Positions 12,901-20,969 of a stretch of DNA of 26,181 bases are shown here, in pieces. A program made the translations under genes and the position numbers. The notes beneath the pieces were generated by a model, which had not been told where the DNA came from, ran no database searches, and was given only the letters and a program-made list of their open reading frames with translations. Source of the DNA: Bordetella parapertussis (lineage in GTDB: Bacteria > Pseudomonadota > Gammaproteobacteria > Burkholderiales > Burkholderiaceae_C); NCBI GenBank assembly GCA_945900695.1, contig CAMDJU010000007.1, forward strand, positions 1-26,181, given 5' to 3'. Numbering within the stretch: position 1 is the stretch's first letter; each line of letters starts with the position of its first letter.

Positions 12901-14097
12901 ATGCTGATACATCCCGAATTCCCACCTACCCTGGAAGCTGCACATGCCCGCTTGGCGGCCGTGCAAGTGCACGACTATGCGCGCACCCGCCAATCGCTCC
13001 ATGGTGCTGTGACCCAACTCTCGCCCTACATCACCCACGGTTACCTCAGCGTGCCCGAGGTGGCGCGAACCATGGTGGCGCGGTTTCGCATTGGTGTGCA
13101 GCACCGATTGATCCATGAGTTGGGCTGGCGTGAATATGCCCAGCACCTGTACGCCCATTTGGGCGAGGGTTTGGGCCAGCAGGCCTTGCACACGGGCCCC
13201 TTGCTGGAGAGCGACTTCAAACCCGAGTTGCCGCTGGATGTGCGCCATGCCGCCACCGGTATTGCCGCCATCGATTTGGCGGTGAGCATGTTGTACAGCT
13301 GCGGGTATGTGCACCACCAAGCGCGCTTATGGTTGTCCAGTTACATCGTGCATGTGCGCAAAGTTGATTGGCGGGTGGGCGCGCAGTGGATGCAAGGCCA
13401 TTTGCTCGATGGCGATGTGGCCAGCAATTGGCTCAATTGGCAACGCGTGGCCGGTTTGGCCGGTGACCCGCCGTGGGTGTTCAACGCCGAAACCGTGGCC
13501 CGCCATGCCCCATCAGACTGGCACAGCCGTGGCTCCATGATCGACAAGCCCATGGAGATGATGGAAATCATGGCGTACAACGCGGCCTCGTTCACCATTT
13601 CTGACGAACTCAAACGCATTCCTTGGGCCATGGACGAGCCAGAGCTTTTGCACCGCCCCCCTGCCTTGCTCGACTGGCACAGCCCCGACCCGCAGGCCTG
13701 GGCGGGGCGCGATGTGTGGCTGGTTCATCCTTGGTCTTTGGCTGCCCTGCCCAGCGATTTGCCCAGCGGTGTGGTGGCCGTGGGCTTGTGGTGCGAGGAG
13801 TGGATGCAAGCCATGCCCTGGAGCTTCAAGCGCTGGATGTTTGTGGCCCAGCGCATGGGCGCATTGGCGCCGGTGTGTGCCTTTGGCTTGGCAGCCGATT
13901 GGCAGACCGCCTTGTCCCAAGCCAGCAGCGTGGCTTGCTGGGACCACCCGCGACTGCCCGCATGGACGGGGCTGGCCGTGCAGCGCCGATCAGTGCCGCG
14001 TTTGTTCAAAAATTTGGACGAGCCTTGCTTGTCGTTCACCGCTTGGTGGCAGCAGGTGTCACGTGGCGTGCGCCACTTCCGTCATTTGGCGGCTTGA
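12901..14097 (+). CDS. Photolyase/cryptochrome-like FAD-binding protein lacking the N-terminal antenna domain
   Basis: 398 residues from ATG 12901; upstream GTGs (12868, 12793) are in frame and no start has a good Shine-Dalgarno. Residues about 10-240 match the helical FAD-binding domain of the photolyase family: TQLSPYITHGYLS (38-50), ELGWREYAQHL (73-83), TGIAAIDLAVSMLYSCGYVHHQARLWLSSYIVH (119-151) and LLDGDVASNWLNWQRVAG (168-185). The alpha/beta photolyase domain that normally precedes it is missing. After residue 268 comes an alpha/beta-looking region (DVWLVHPWSLA, then VVAVGLWCEEW and FKRWMFVAQRM) that resembles a short antenna domain moved to the C-terminus; this part is inference. DNA repair or light/redox sensing are both possible. 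It follows the glutathione genes after 180 bp, and its last 16 bp overlap the end of the convergent gene. Confidence 0.8.
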   Translation: MLIHPEFPPTLEAAHARLAAVQVHDYARTRQSLHGAVTQLSPYITHGYLSVPEVARTMVARFRIGVQHRLIHELGWREYAQHLYAHLGEGLGQQALHTGPLLESDFKPELPLDVRHAATGIAAIDLAVSMLYSCGYVHHQARLWLSSYIVHVRKVDWRVGAQWMQGHLLDGDVASNWLNWQRVAGLAGDPPWVFNAETVARHAPSDWHSRGSMIDKPMEMMEIMAYNAASFTISDELKRIPWAMDEPELLHRPPALLDWHSPDPQAWAGRDVWLVHPWSLAALPSDLPSGVVAVGLWCEEWMQAMPWSFKRWMFVAQRMGALAPVCAFGLAADWQTALSQASSVACWDHPRLPAWTGLAVQRRSVPRLFKNLDEPCLSFTAWWQQVSRGVRHFRHLAA

Positions 14098-14519
14098 TCG
14101 GGCTCGCCCGCTGTGGGCGCGGGGCGCACAGCGGTCACAAAATGCTCGGTGTCGCCAAAACAACTGGGCAGGCCTTTGTGCTGCGCGTATTCGAGCACCA
14201 CCTTTTGGCCAATGTGGGCGTTGATCTGGTCCACCACGGCCGCGTCGCGCACGGTGAAAGCAAATTTTTCTGGCACCGACGGGACAGCGGCCAAGGCGCG
14301 CACTTGCTCGCCCTCCCAGGTTTTGCAGACCCAGCCTTTGTGTGAAATTTTTTGCACGTAGCCCACGCTCTCCCCGCGCGAATACGCATAGTGATAGGCG
14401 GCGAAAAAATACGCCACCACCAACACCAAGGCCGCCACGCCCACCCACAGCAAGCTGCGCACCAGTCTCAACACCCAGCGGCGCAGGGTTTGGGTGGCGG
14501 TGTCCAAGGTTTGATGCAT
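14082..14519 (-). CDS. Small single-pass inner-membrane protein of unknown function
   Basis: 145 residues from the ATG at 14519; a GTG at 14585 would add 22 residues and no clear Shine-Dalgarno precedes either start. The protein has a basic amphipathic N-terminus (RRWVLRLVRS), one strong transmembrane segment at about residues 25-42 (WVGVAALVLVVAYFFAAY) and a roughly 100-residue C-terminal domain beginning RGESVGYVQKISHKGWVCKTWEGE, with a second Cys near the end (LPSCFGDTEHFV). Positively charged residues before the TM segment favour an N-in, C-out topology, putting the domain in the periplasm. I do not recognise a named family, though the coherent TM-plus-domain design and normal composition say it is a real gene. 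Its 3' end overlaps the preceding gene by 16 bp tail to tail. Confidence 0.7.
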   Translation of the reverse strand: MHQTLDTATQTLRRWVLRLVRSLLWVGVAALVLVVAYFFAAYHYAYSRGESVGYVQKISHKGWVCKTWEGEQVRALAAVPSVPEKFAFTVRDAAVVDQINAHIGQKVVLEYAQHKGLPSCFGDTEHFVTAVRPAPTAGEPDQAAK

Positions 14520-14622
14520 GGGGTCATGGTAGCGCACGGCTGTGACGGATCTGTGCAAGGGTGTGATGAAATCGGGCGTGGGCACATTGCGAGGCAGCGT
14601 GCCACCATGACTGAGGCAGGGA

Positions 14623-17076
14623 ATGAAAAAAATTGCGGTGTTTGTGTTGGCGGTGGCTTTGGGTGGGGTGCTGCTCGCGCTGGGTCTGTGGCGCTACAGC
14701 TTGCCCCAGCGCGACGGGACCTTGCCCTTGACAGGTTTGAGTGCTGCCGTTCAGGTGCATTACGACGAATTTGGCGTGCCCCATTTGCAGGCGCAAAACG
14801 ATGCGGATTTGTACCGCGCATTGGGTTTTGTCCATGCGCAAGACCGCTTGTTCCAAATGGAGATGATGCGCCGCTTGGCCAAAGGCGAGTTGGCCGCCGT
14901 CTTGGGACCCAAATTGTTGGACACCGATCGGGTCTTTCGCACCCTGGGCCTGCGCCACCATGCCGAGCAAGTCGCTGCGCGCTTTGACACCCAGAGCGAA
15001 GCCGGGCAAGCCATGCTGGCTTATTTGGACGGGGTGAACCAGTTTCAAAGCAGCCGGCCGTTGCCACTGGAGTTTCACCTTTTGCGCATCCAACCACAGC
15101 CGTTCACCCTGGCCGACACCTTCAGCGTGGCCGCTTACATGGCCTACAGTTTTGCAGCGGGGTTGCGCACCGAACCGGTGTTGACCCACATCCACAACGA
15201 ACTCGGCGCCACCTACGGCGCCTTGTTTGACCGGCCTTGGCAAGCTGATGGCGTGTGGCGTCAACCCGCCCCGGCCCCGGTGTCGGCGCCACCGGTGGCG
15301 CTGGCCCAAACCACAGCGCCGCTGGTGCAGGGTTCGGCGGCAGCGCCCCTGCACCCCAACGCGTTGAGCGATGCCCGGCAATGGGTGCGCTGGTCGCATG
15401 CGGCCATGGATGTGACGGGCATGCCGGTGCTCGAGGGCAGCAACGCTTGGGCGGTATCGGGCCAGCGCACGGCCAGCGGGCGGCCCTTGTTGGCGGGAGA
15501 CCCGCACATCGCCTACTCGGTGCCTGCTGTGTGGTACGAGGCCCATCTGAGCAGCCCGGGCTTTGAGTTGTATGGCCACTTTTTGGCGCTCAACCCCATG
15601 GCCTTGCTGGGGCACAACCGAGATTTTGGTTGGAACCTGACCATGTTTCAAAACGACGACACCGATTTGGTGGCGCTCACGGTGGACCCCCAAAACCCCG
15701 ACCGCATCTGGCACCAAGGTGCCTGGGTGGACTTGGTCGTGCGCGAAGAAACCATCGCCGTCAAAGGCGCGGAAAGCGTGGTGATGCAAGTGCGCAGTTC
15801 GCCCCACGGGCCGGTCATCAACGATGCCTTGCCTTCGCCATCGGCGGGCCAACCCTTGGCCTTGTGGTGGACGCCCTACCACACTGAAAACCCCATCGTC
15901 GAAGCTTTTTACCAACTCAACCGCGCCAACACCTTGGACAAAGCGCGCCAAGCGGCCAGCTTGGTCCACGCGCCAGGTTTGAACGTGGTGTGGGCCAATG
16001 CGCAAGGCGACATCGGCTGGTGGGCAGCGGCCCGATTGGTCATTCGCCCCGACGGGGTGGACCCATCGCGCATCTTGGATGACGCCCGAGGCGAAGCGGT
16101 CAAACTGGGTTTTTTGCCGTTTGAGCGCAACCCCCAAGAGGAAAACCCGACGCGTGGCTTCATCGTGTCGGCCAACCACCAGCCCGCAGGGGCCACCGTG
16201 GTCGCGGGTTATTACAACCCCGGTGACCGGGCGCGACGCTTGTACCAACAACTCGGTCAAGACACGGAGCGCTGGGATACCAGCAACACCCAGGCACTGC
16301 AGCTGGATGGCAAGACAGATTACTTTGTGCGCAGTTGGCGACCCATGGCGGACGACTTGCGTGCCGCCGCCGCCAACGATGAGGAGCGCATGTGGGTCGA
16401 GTTGCTGCTGGCTTGGGATGGCCAGCACGGGGCCGACAAAATTGCCCCGACCTTGTCCAACCAATTGGCCTTTGATGTGTTGCAACAAGCCATGGCCGAT
16501 GAGTTGGGGCCAGAGTGGATGGGCTTGTTGTTGCGCACCCGCATGGCCGACCAAGCCTTGCCCCGTTTGGCCGCCCATGCACAGTCACCTTGGTGGGATC
16601 GGCGCGACACCCCAGGCGTGGAAACCCGTGCCCAGGTGGTGGCCGATGCCTGGCGCGCCACCGTGACGCATTTGCAAAACACCCTGGGGCCCGTGGTGCA
16701 AAACTGGGCATGGGGCCAAGTGCACACCTTGACCCATGTGCATCCCTTGGGCCGGGTCAGCCCCTTGGACCGGGTGTTCAATGTCGGGCCGTTTGGCCTG
16801 GCTGGTGGGCGCGAAGTGCCCAACAACCAAAGCCACCCCCTGGGTGCCGCACCGTGGAAGGTCACCTATGGGCCTTCAACCCGGCGTGTGATCGACTTTG
16901 CCCAACCGCAGTTGGCACAAGGCGTTTTACCGGTGGGGCAAAGTGGCGTGTGGGGGGATCCGCATTACAGCGACCAAGCGCTGCTGCACGCCCAAGGCCG
17001 CAGCCGGGGGCAGTGGTTGGACGCGCCAGATGTGGACGCGCACACCCGCAGTGTGCTGTTTTTGCGCGCCCCTTGA
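14623..17076 (+). CDS. Penicillin acylase family protein (Ntn hydrolase)
   Basis: Amide hydrolase of the penicillin G acylase/acyl-homoserine-lactone acylase superfamily; such proteins are made as a precursor that cleaves itself into alpha and beta chains in the periplasm. 817 residues. An N-terminal signal or anchor (MKKIAVFVLAVALGGVLLALGLW) is followed by the alpha-chain hallmarks VHYDEFGVPHLQAQNDADLYRALGFVHAQDRLFQMEMMRRLAKGEL in successive motifs. The autocatalytic Ser is Ser273 in EGSNAWAVSG, predicting a 545-residue beta chain. GDPHIAYSVPAVWYEAHLS and GHNRDFGWNLTMFQNDDTDL are typical beta-chain segments, and NNQSHPLGAAPWKV lies near the C-terminus. GGCAGGG lies just before the ATG. True substrate is open: beta-lactam, N-acyl-homoserine lactone, or another N-acyl compound. 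Confidence 0.93.
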   Translation: MKKIAVFVLAVALGGVLLALGLWRYSLPQRDGTLPLTGLSAAVQVHYDEFGVPHLQAQNDADLYRALGFVHAQDRLFQMEMMRRLAKGELAAVLGPKLLDTDRVFRTLGLRHHAEQVAARFDTQSEAGQAMLAYLDGVNQFQSSRPLPLEFHLLRIQPQPFTLADTFSVAAYMAYSFAAGLRTEPVLTHIHNELGATYGALFDRPWQADGVWRQPAPAPVSAPPVALAQTTAPLVQGSAAAPLHPNALSDARQWVRWSHAAMDVTGMPVLEGSNAWAVSGQRTASGRPLLAGDPHIAYSVPAVWYEAHLSSPGFELYGHFLALNPMALLGHNRDFGWNLTMFQNDDTDLVALTVDPQNPDRIWHQGAWVDLVVREETIAVKGAESVVMQVRSSPHGPVINDALPSPSAGQPLALWWTPYHTENPIVEAFYQLNRANTLDKARQAASLVHAPGLNVVWANAQGDIGWWAAARLVIRPDGVDPSRILDDARGEAVKLGFLPFERNPQEENPTRGFIVSANHQPAGATVVAGYYNPGDRARRLYQQLGQDTERWDTSNTQALQLDGKTDYFVRSWRPMADDLRAAAANDEERMWVELLLAWDGQHGADKIAPTLSNQLAFDVLQQAMADELGPEWMGLLLRTRMADQALPRLAAHAQSPWWDRRDTPGVETRAQVVADAWRATVTHLQNTLGPVVQNWAWGQVHTLTHVHPLGRVSPLDRVFNVGPFGLAGGREVPNNQSHPLGAAPWKVTYGPSTRRVIDFAQPQLAQGVLPVGQSGVWGDPHYSDQALLHAQGRSRGQWLDAPDVDAHTRSVLFLRAP

Positions 17077-17135
17077 GGGGTGCCCATGGCGGTCTCAATG
17101 ATGCCGGCGCGCCCGATGTCGCCCGCTGAAGAGAA

Positions 17136-17163
17136 AGGCGTCAATCTTTGTGAAGACGCTTTT
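17136..17163 (+). terminator. Weak hairpin between the acylase and the convergent receptor gene
   Basis: AGGCGTC (17136-17142) can pair with GACGCTT (17155-17161) in a 7-bp stem with one G-U pair and a 12-base loop, followed by only two further T residues. It lies in the 114-bp gap between convergent genes, where a terminator is expected, but stem and tail are both weak. Confidence 0.3.
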
Positions 17164-17190
17164 CGCAGACCATCCAGCGGCAAAATTTCC

Positions 17191-18186
17191 TTACTCAACT
17201 TGGATGCCCGCGGCTTTGACCACTGGCCCGTAGCGGGCTAAGTCGCGGCGAATGTCGTCTCGAAACGACTCGGGGCTGCCCGGCGTGGCCTCGATGCCGA
17301 GCACCCGCAATTTGTCGCGCACCACTGGGTCATTCAAGGTGGCGTTGAGTTCGGCATTGAGTTTTTGGATGATGGCCGCTGGCGTTTGCGCCGGTGCCAA
17401 AAAACCCACCCATGAAGCGGCATTGAAATCGCTCACGCCGCTTTCGGCAAAGGTGGGCACGTCGGGCAATGAACTGGCGCGCTGTGAACTGGACACGGCC
17501 ATGGGCTTGAGCTTGCCCGACTTCACATGGTTGTATGCCCCGGCCACCGCGGTGTAAACCAGCGGGATGCTGCCGCCCATCACATCGATCATGGCCTGGC
17601 CACCGCCCTTGTAAGGCACATGGGTGAGTTGCGCGCCCGAGCGAATTTTGAACAACTCACCCGCGATGTGCGGTGTGCTGCCGGTGCCCGAGGTGCCGTA
17701 GGACAAACCACCCGGTGTTTTTTTCGACAAGGCGATCAGCTCTTGCAGGTTTTTGGCCGGCACGTTGGGGTTGGCCACCAAGATCAAAGTGGCGTCGCCA
17801 ATCTTGCCAATCGGCGCGTAATCGTTGATGGGGTCGAAACCCACTTTGGCAAACACGTGGGGGTTGATGACCATGGTGCCGTCAAAGCCCATCACCCAGG
17901 TGTAGCCATCGGGTGCTGCGGCCTTGACCAAGGCCATGCCGATGTTGCCCGAAGCACCGGGTTTGTTGTCGATCACGATTTGTTGGTTCAGTCGCCGCCC
18001 CAGGTGCTCGGCCACCAAACGCGCACTGGTGTCGGTCACGCCGCCGGGGGTGAAGGGCACGATGATGCGAATGGGTTTGTTGGGGAAGGCATCGTCGGCG
18101 GCAAAGGCGCATGACGCCCACAAGCTGGCCCCCAGTGCCAAAGCCCCTGCCAAGCGACGTCGGTTGAAATGGAAAGTGATGGCCAT
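17191..18186 (-). CDS. Bug-family (TctC-like) periplasmic substrate receptor, second copy
   Basis: Periplasmic tripartite-tricarboxylate receptor, 331 residues. The signal peptide has RRR at 9-11, a hydrophobic core and cleavage near CAFA29-ADD. The mature start FPNKPIRIIVPFTPGGVTDT is the family's canonical first strand and loop; NKPGASGNIG, YGTSGTGSTPHIAGE and HVPYKGGGQAMIDVMGG follow. GGAGA lies 8 bp before the ATG. It starts 29 bp after the SDR gene on the same strand, so the two form a likely operon read right to left. It differs substantially from the receptor at 4008-4979, so it is not a recent duplicate. No TctA/TctB permease genes are in the window. Confidence 0.93.
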   Translation of the reverse strand: MAITFHFNRRRLAGALALGASLWASCAFAADDAFPNKPIRIIVPFTPGGVTDTSARLVAEHLGRRLNQQIVIDNKPGASGNIGMALVKAAAPDGYTWVMGFDGTMVINPHVFAKVGFDPINDYAPIGKIGDATLILVANPNVPAKNLQELIALSKKTPGGLSYGTSGTGSTPHIAGELFKIRSGAQLTHVPYKGGGQAMIDVMGGSIPLVYTAVAGAYNHVKSGKLKPMAVSSSQRASSLPDVPTFAESGVSDFNAASWVGFLAPAQTPAAIIQKLNAELNATLNDPVVRDKLRVLGIEATPGSPESFRDDIRRDLARYGPVVKAAGIQVE

Positions 18187-18215
18187 GGTGTGTCTCCGTT
18201 AAAAAGTGATGCGCC

Positions 18216-18992
18216 TCAGGGCATGTAAGCGCCGCCGTTGACGAACAAAGTTTGGCCCGTCATATAGGCCGAAGCGGTTGAGAGCAAAAACAAAACAGGG
18301 CCCACGATGTCTTCGGGGGTGGCCATGCGGCCCATGGGGGCGAGCTTGGCCAATGCTTCGGTGGGCACGGGCGGTGCACCCTGCTCGTCAGAGCGCCCGG
18401 TGCCGCCACGCAAAAAAGCCGTGTCCACGGGGCCCGGTGCCACCGCGTTGACGCGCACATGGGGCGCGTTCTCCAAAGCCAGTTGGCGCATCAGCAACAG
18501 CAAGCCCGCCTTGGCCGGGCCGTATGCGCCATACATGGGCCTCGCCCATGCACCCAATCCCGACGAAATGTGCACCATGCTGCCGATGGTGCTGGCACGC
18601 AAATGGGGCATCACCGCGCGGGAGATGTAAAACGCAGAATCCAAATTGCCGCTCATGACCTCTTGCCACACCTCGGTGGGCGTGTCTGCCAAGGCCATTG
18701 GAGCGGACATATAACCCACCAAGTTCACGCAGCCATCGATGCCACCCAGCTTTGCCGCCGCTTGGGCCACAGCCTGGTCCACGCTGGCTGGGTCTTTCGC
18801 GTCAATCGGCAACAGGTGCACGCCGCTCAAGGGGTGGCGCTCAATGGAGATGGGCAAATCCAGCACCGCCACCTGGGCGCCGGCTTGTACCGCCGCCTGG
18901 GCCACGGCGCGGCCAATGCCGCCGCAGCCGCCGACCAGCAGCAAGCGCTGCGGCTTCATTCCAGGCGAGGCGTGTGGTGTGAAATCTGACAT
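18216..18992 (-). CDS. Short-chain dehydrogenase/reductase (SDR), classical type
   Basis: NAD(P)-dependent oxidoreductase, 258 residues. The nucleotide-binding glycine motif is GGCGGIG at 21-27 (TGxxxGxG variant with Val-Gly-Gly), Asp45 after the second strand (VAVLDLP) favours NAD(H), and Asn90 sits in CVNLVG in place of NNAG. The active site is Ser144 in VHISSG with Tyr157 and Lys161 (YGPAK), at the classical 13-residue Ser-Tyr spacing. The C-terminus MTGQTLFVNGGAYMP is typical. GGAGA precedes the ATG by 8 bp. It is first in a two-gene unit with the Bug receptor and divergent from livH across a 160-bp regulatory gap, so both may serve one pathway. The exact substrate is not readable. Confidence 0.92.
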   Translation of the reverse strand: MSDFTPHASPGMKPQRLLLVGGCGGIGRAVAQAAVQAGAQVAVLDLPISIERHPLSGVHLLPIDAKDPASVDQAVAQAAAKLGGIDGCVNLVGYMSAPMALADTPTEVWQEVMSGNLDSAFYISRAVMPHLRASTIGSMVHISSGLGAWARPMYGAYGPAKAGLLLLMRQLALENAPHVRVNAVAPGPVDTAFLRGGTGRSDEQGAPPVPTEALAKLAPMGRMATPEDIVGPVLFLLSTASAYMTGQTLFVNGGAYMP

Positions 18993-19121
18993 GGTTGTTC
19001 TCCAAAGGGTTTGTCAAGCGCTCGGCGCGCACCAGGGCGGACGGCGCATGCACCAAAGACGCACAAATGGTAGGCGGATGTTAAGGGCTTTTCCGAGGCA
19101 TAAACAACGATTTTTCTGGCA

Positions 19122-19149
19122 TGATCAGATCAGTTCATTTGAATCAAAT
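19122..19149. promoter_or_regulatory. Two adjacent palindromes upstream of livH, candidate operators
   Basis: TGATC-A-GATCA (19122-19132) and ATTTGA-A-TCAAAT (19137-19149) are both perfect odd-length palindromes whose centres are 16 bp apart, immediately before the likely livH start. They lie in the only regulatory gap between the divergent SDR and liv units, so dimeric regulator binding is plausible. TCAAAT inside the second palindrome could also serve as a poor -10 box. The regulator is unknown; the GntR/FCD gene at the right edge is one candidate. Confidence 0.4.
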
Positions 19150-19152
19150 ACC

Positions 19153-20067
19153 TTGCAACTCCTACAACAAATCATCAATGGCTTGATGCTCGGTGGGGTC
19201 TTGGCCTTTGTGGCCGTGGCGTTCACCCTCACCATTGGCATGCTCAACTTTTTGAACTTCACCATTCCCGCGCTGTTCATGTTGGCGGGCATGGTCACTT
19301 GGGCGTTGTCCACCGCCGGCCCGCATTGGTTGGGTTGGGGCTGGCACTGGGCCTGGGCGGCGCTGGCTGGGGTGAGCGTGGCGGTGTTGGCTTCATTGTT
19401 GATTGAGCGCTTCACTTACCGTTACATGAAGGCGCGCTTTGGAGACGCCACCGAACATGCCTTGCCCTTGGTCAGCTCCTTGGGTTTTTTGATTGTGTTC
19501 GAACACCTGGCCATGGCCGTGTGGGGCGGTGACCCCCAGCGCTTTGAGTTGCCGTTCAAAAACACCAATCTTCAATGGGGTGGTTTGATTTTGGGCGTGC
19601 CCCACTTGATCAGCCTGTGCCTGGCCATCGCCTTGGTCGCGGTGCTGCACCAGGTGCTGGCGCGCACGCAAATCGGTCGCGCCTTGCGCGCGATCGCCGA
19701 AAACCCCGATGCCAGCACCTTGATGGGTGTGGAAGTGCAGCGCATCGTACCCTTGGTGTTTGTGATTGCCGGCATGCTGTCGGCCTTTGCCGGTATTTTG
19801 TATGCGGCCAGTTATGGGACGGTCACGCCGTTCATGGGTGACGCCATCGCTACCGATGCCATCGCTGGCATGGTGCTGGGGGGCTTGGGCAATATTTGGG
19901 GCGCCATCGCGGGGGGCTTGTTGGTGGGCCTGGTCAAGGTTTTGGCCATCAGCGTGTTTGGTGCCGAGATTGAAAAAATCCCTGTGTGGGGTTTGCTGTT
20001 GGCCATTTTGATCGTCCGTCCCTCGGGCTTGTTTGGCCACACCCACATTGGCAAGGGGAAATTTTGA
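19153..20067 (+). CDS. livH: Branched-chain amino acid-type ABC transporter permease, LivH family
   Basis: Inner-membrane permease of the hydrophobic amino acid uptake (HAAT) family. The start is uncertain: TTG at 19153 gives LQLLQQIINGLMLGGVLAF, which matches the usual LivH N-terminus, and the first in-frame ATG (19186) would cut into the first transmembrane helix. About 304 residues with some eight hydrophobic segments. Family marks are GLMLGGVLAFVAVAFTL, the EAA-like loop LARTQIGRALRAIAENPDASTLMGV, and GLGNIWGAIAGGLLVGLVKVLA. The stop overlaps the livM start (TGATG). The symbol is by family; the transported compound need not be leucine, since these cassettes also carry amides, urea, aromatic acids and other solutes. 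Confidence 0.9.
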   Translation: MQLLQQIINGLMLGGVLAFVAVAFTLTIGMLNFLNFTIPALFMLAGMVTWALSTAGPHWLGWGWHWAWAALAGVSVAVLASLLIERFTYRYMKARFGDATEHALPLVSSLGFLIVFEHLAMAVWGGDPQRFELPFKNTNLQWGGLILGVPHLISLCLAIALVAVLHQVLARTQIGRALRAIAENPDASTLMGVEVQRIVPLVFVIAGMLSAFAGILYAASYGTVTPFMGDAIATDAIAGMVLGGLGNIWGAIAGGLLVGLVKVLAISVFGAEIEKIPVWGLLLAILIVRPSGLFGHTHIGKGKF

Positions 20068-20969
20068 TGTCGGGCTACATCAGCGGCTTGTTGGCCATGT
20101 TGGCGATCAACACCATCATCGCCTATTCGGTGTTTGTGCCGGCCTCGGCGGGTTTGCTCAATTTGGGCGCGGCCGGTTTTGTGCTGGTGGGTGCCTATAG
20201 CGCTGGGGCGCTGACGGCCTTGTGGGATGCGCCTTTGTGGATGGCTGTGCCTTTGGGTGCGGTGATGGCTGGGCTGGTGGCCTTTTTGATTGCTTTTCCG
20301 ATATTGCGCACCCGCGGTATTTACATGGTGCTGGCCACCTTTGCCTTTGCCGAGGTGGTGGGCGGGGTGTTGATCAACATCCCGTCCTTGGGCGGTGCAG
20401 CAGGCCTGTCGGTCATGGCCTATGCAGGCTTGCCCGTGGTGGCCCCGGTGGCGGTGTTGGTGGTGTGCTTTGTGGCTTGGTTGATGGCCACCCGCTTTGG
20501 TTTGTCGGTGCGGGCCGTGCACGACGATGAAAACGTCGCCCATTTGTTTGGTGTGCACCTGCGCATGACCCAGGTGGTGGCGCTGACCATTGGCGGCGCC
20601 ATTGGGGGCTTGGGTGGGGGTTTGTTGGTGCACCAGTTCAACTTCATTGATGTGCAGTCCACCGGCGCCATGTTCAGCATTTACGTGCTGCTCTATGTGT
20701 TGATGGGCGGCACCCAAACCGTGTGGGGCCCTTTGTTTGGCGCCATCTTTTTCACCCTGGTGCCCGAGGGCTTGCGCAAGATGTCCGAGTTGGATGCCTC
20801 GCTCAAATTTTTAGAAGGCGGGCGCTACATCTTGTTTGGTTTGGCCGTGGTGTTGATCATGATGTGGCGGCCCCAAGGTGTGGTCACCCGCACCATGCTG
20901 GAGAACCTGCGCGCTAGTTGGGGTGGGCGGCGGGCCCGGGCCGAAACATCTGCCGGGGGACGGGCATGA
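20067..20969 (+). CDS. livM: Branched-chain amino acid-type ABC transporter permease, LivM family
   Basis: Second membrane subunit of the importer, pairing with LivH. 300 residues starting at the ATG that overlaps the livH stop. Multiple hydrophobic segments start with ISGLLAMLAINTIIAYSV. The family motifs are LLNLGAAGFVLVGAYSAG, FPILRTRGIYMVLATFAFAEVV, the EAA-like cytoplasmic loop RFGLSVRAVHDDENVAHLFGV, and GPLFGAIFFTLVPEGLR. The C-terminal tail after MMWRPQGVV is short and basic, and the protein lacks the ATPase fusion seen in some LivM homologs. The stop TGA overlaps the livG ATG as ATGA, so translation is probably coupled along the cassette. Confidence 0.92.
   Translation: MSGYISGLLAMLAINTIIAYSVFVPASAGLLNLGAAGFVLVGAYSAGALTALWDAPLWMAVPLGAVMAGLVAFLIAFPILRTRGIYMVLATFAFAEVVGGVLINIPSLGGAAGLSVMAYAGLPVVAPVAVLVVCFVAWLMATRFGLSVRAVHDDENVAHLFGVHLRMTQVVALTIGGAIGGLGGGLLVHQFNFIDVQSTGAMFSIYVLLYVLMGGTQTVWGPLFGAIFFTLVPEGLRKMSELDASLKFLEGGRYILFGLAVVLIMMWRPQGVVTRTMLENLRASWGGRRARAETSAGGRA

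Noticed and set aside
11785..13320. 511-codon open frame on the - strand opposite gshB and the photolyase-like gene
   Set aside because: It crosses two real genes and the gap between them; its composition is that of an antisense shadow.
14523..14611. GTCATGGT / ACCATGAC inverted repeat, 73 bp apart, in the acylase/membrane-protein divergent gap
   Set aside because: Only 8 bp, widely spaced and partly next to a start codon; expected by chance at this level.
14524..16578. 684-codon open frame on the - strand opposite the penicillin acylase gene
   Set aside because: The + strand has a full acylase with catalytic motifs; the antisense translation matches no family I know and results from codon bias.
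18739..19152. Long in-frame extension upstream of livH overlapping the SDR gene
   Set aside because: It is antisense to a clear SDR and gives no LivH-like sequence; the frame is open only by chance.
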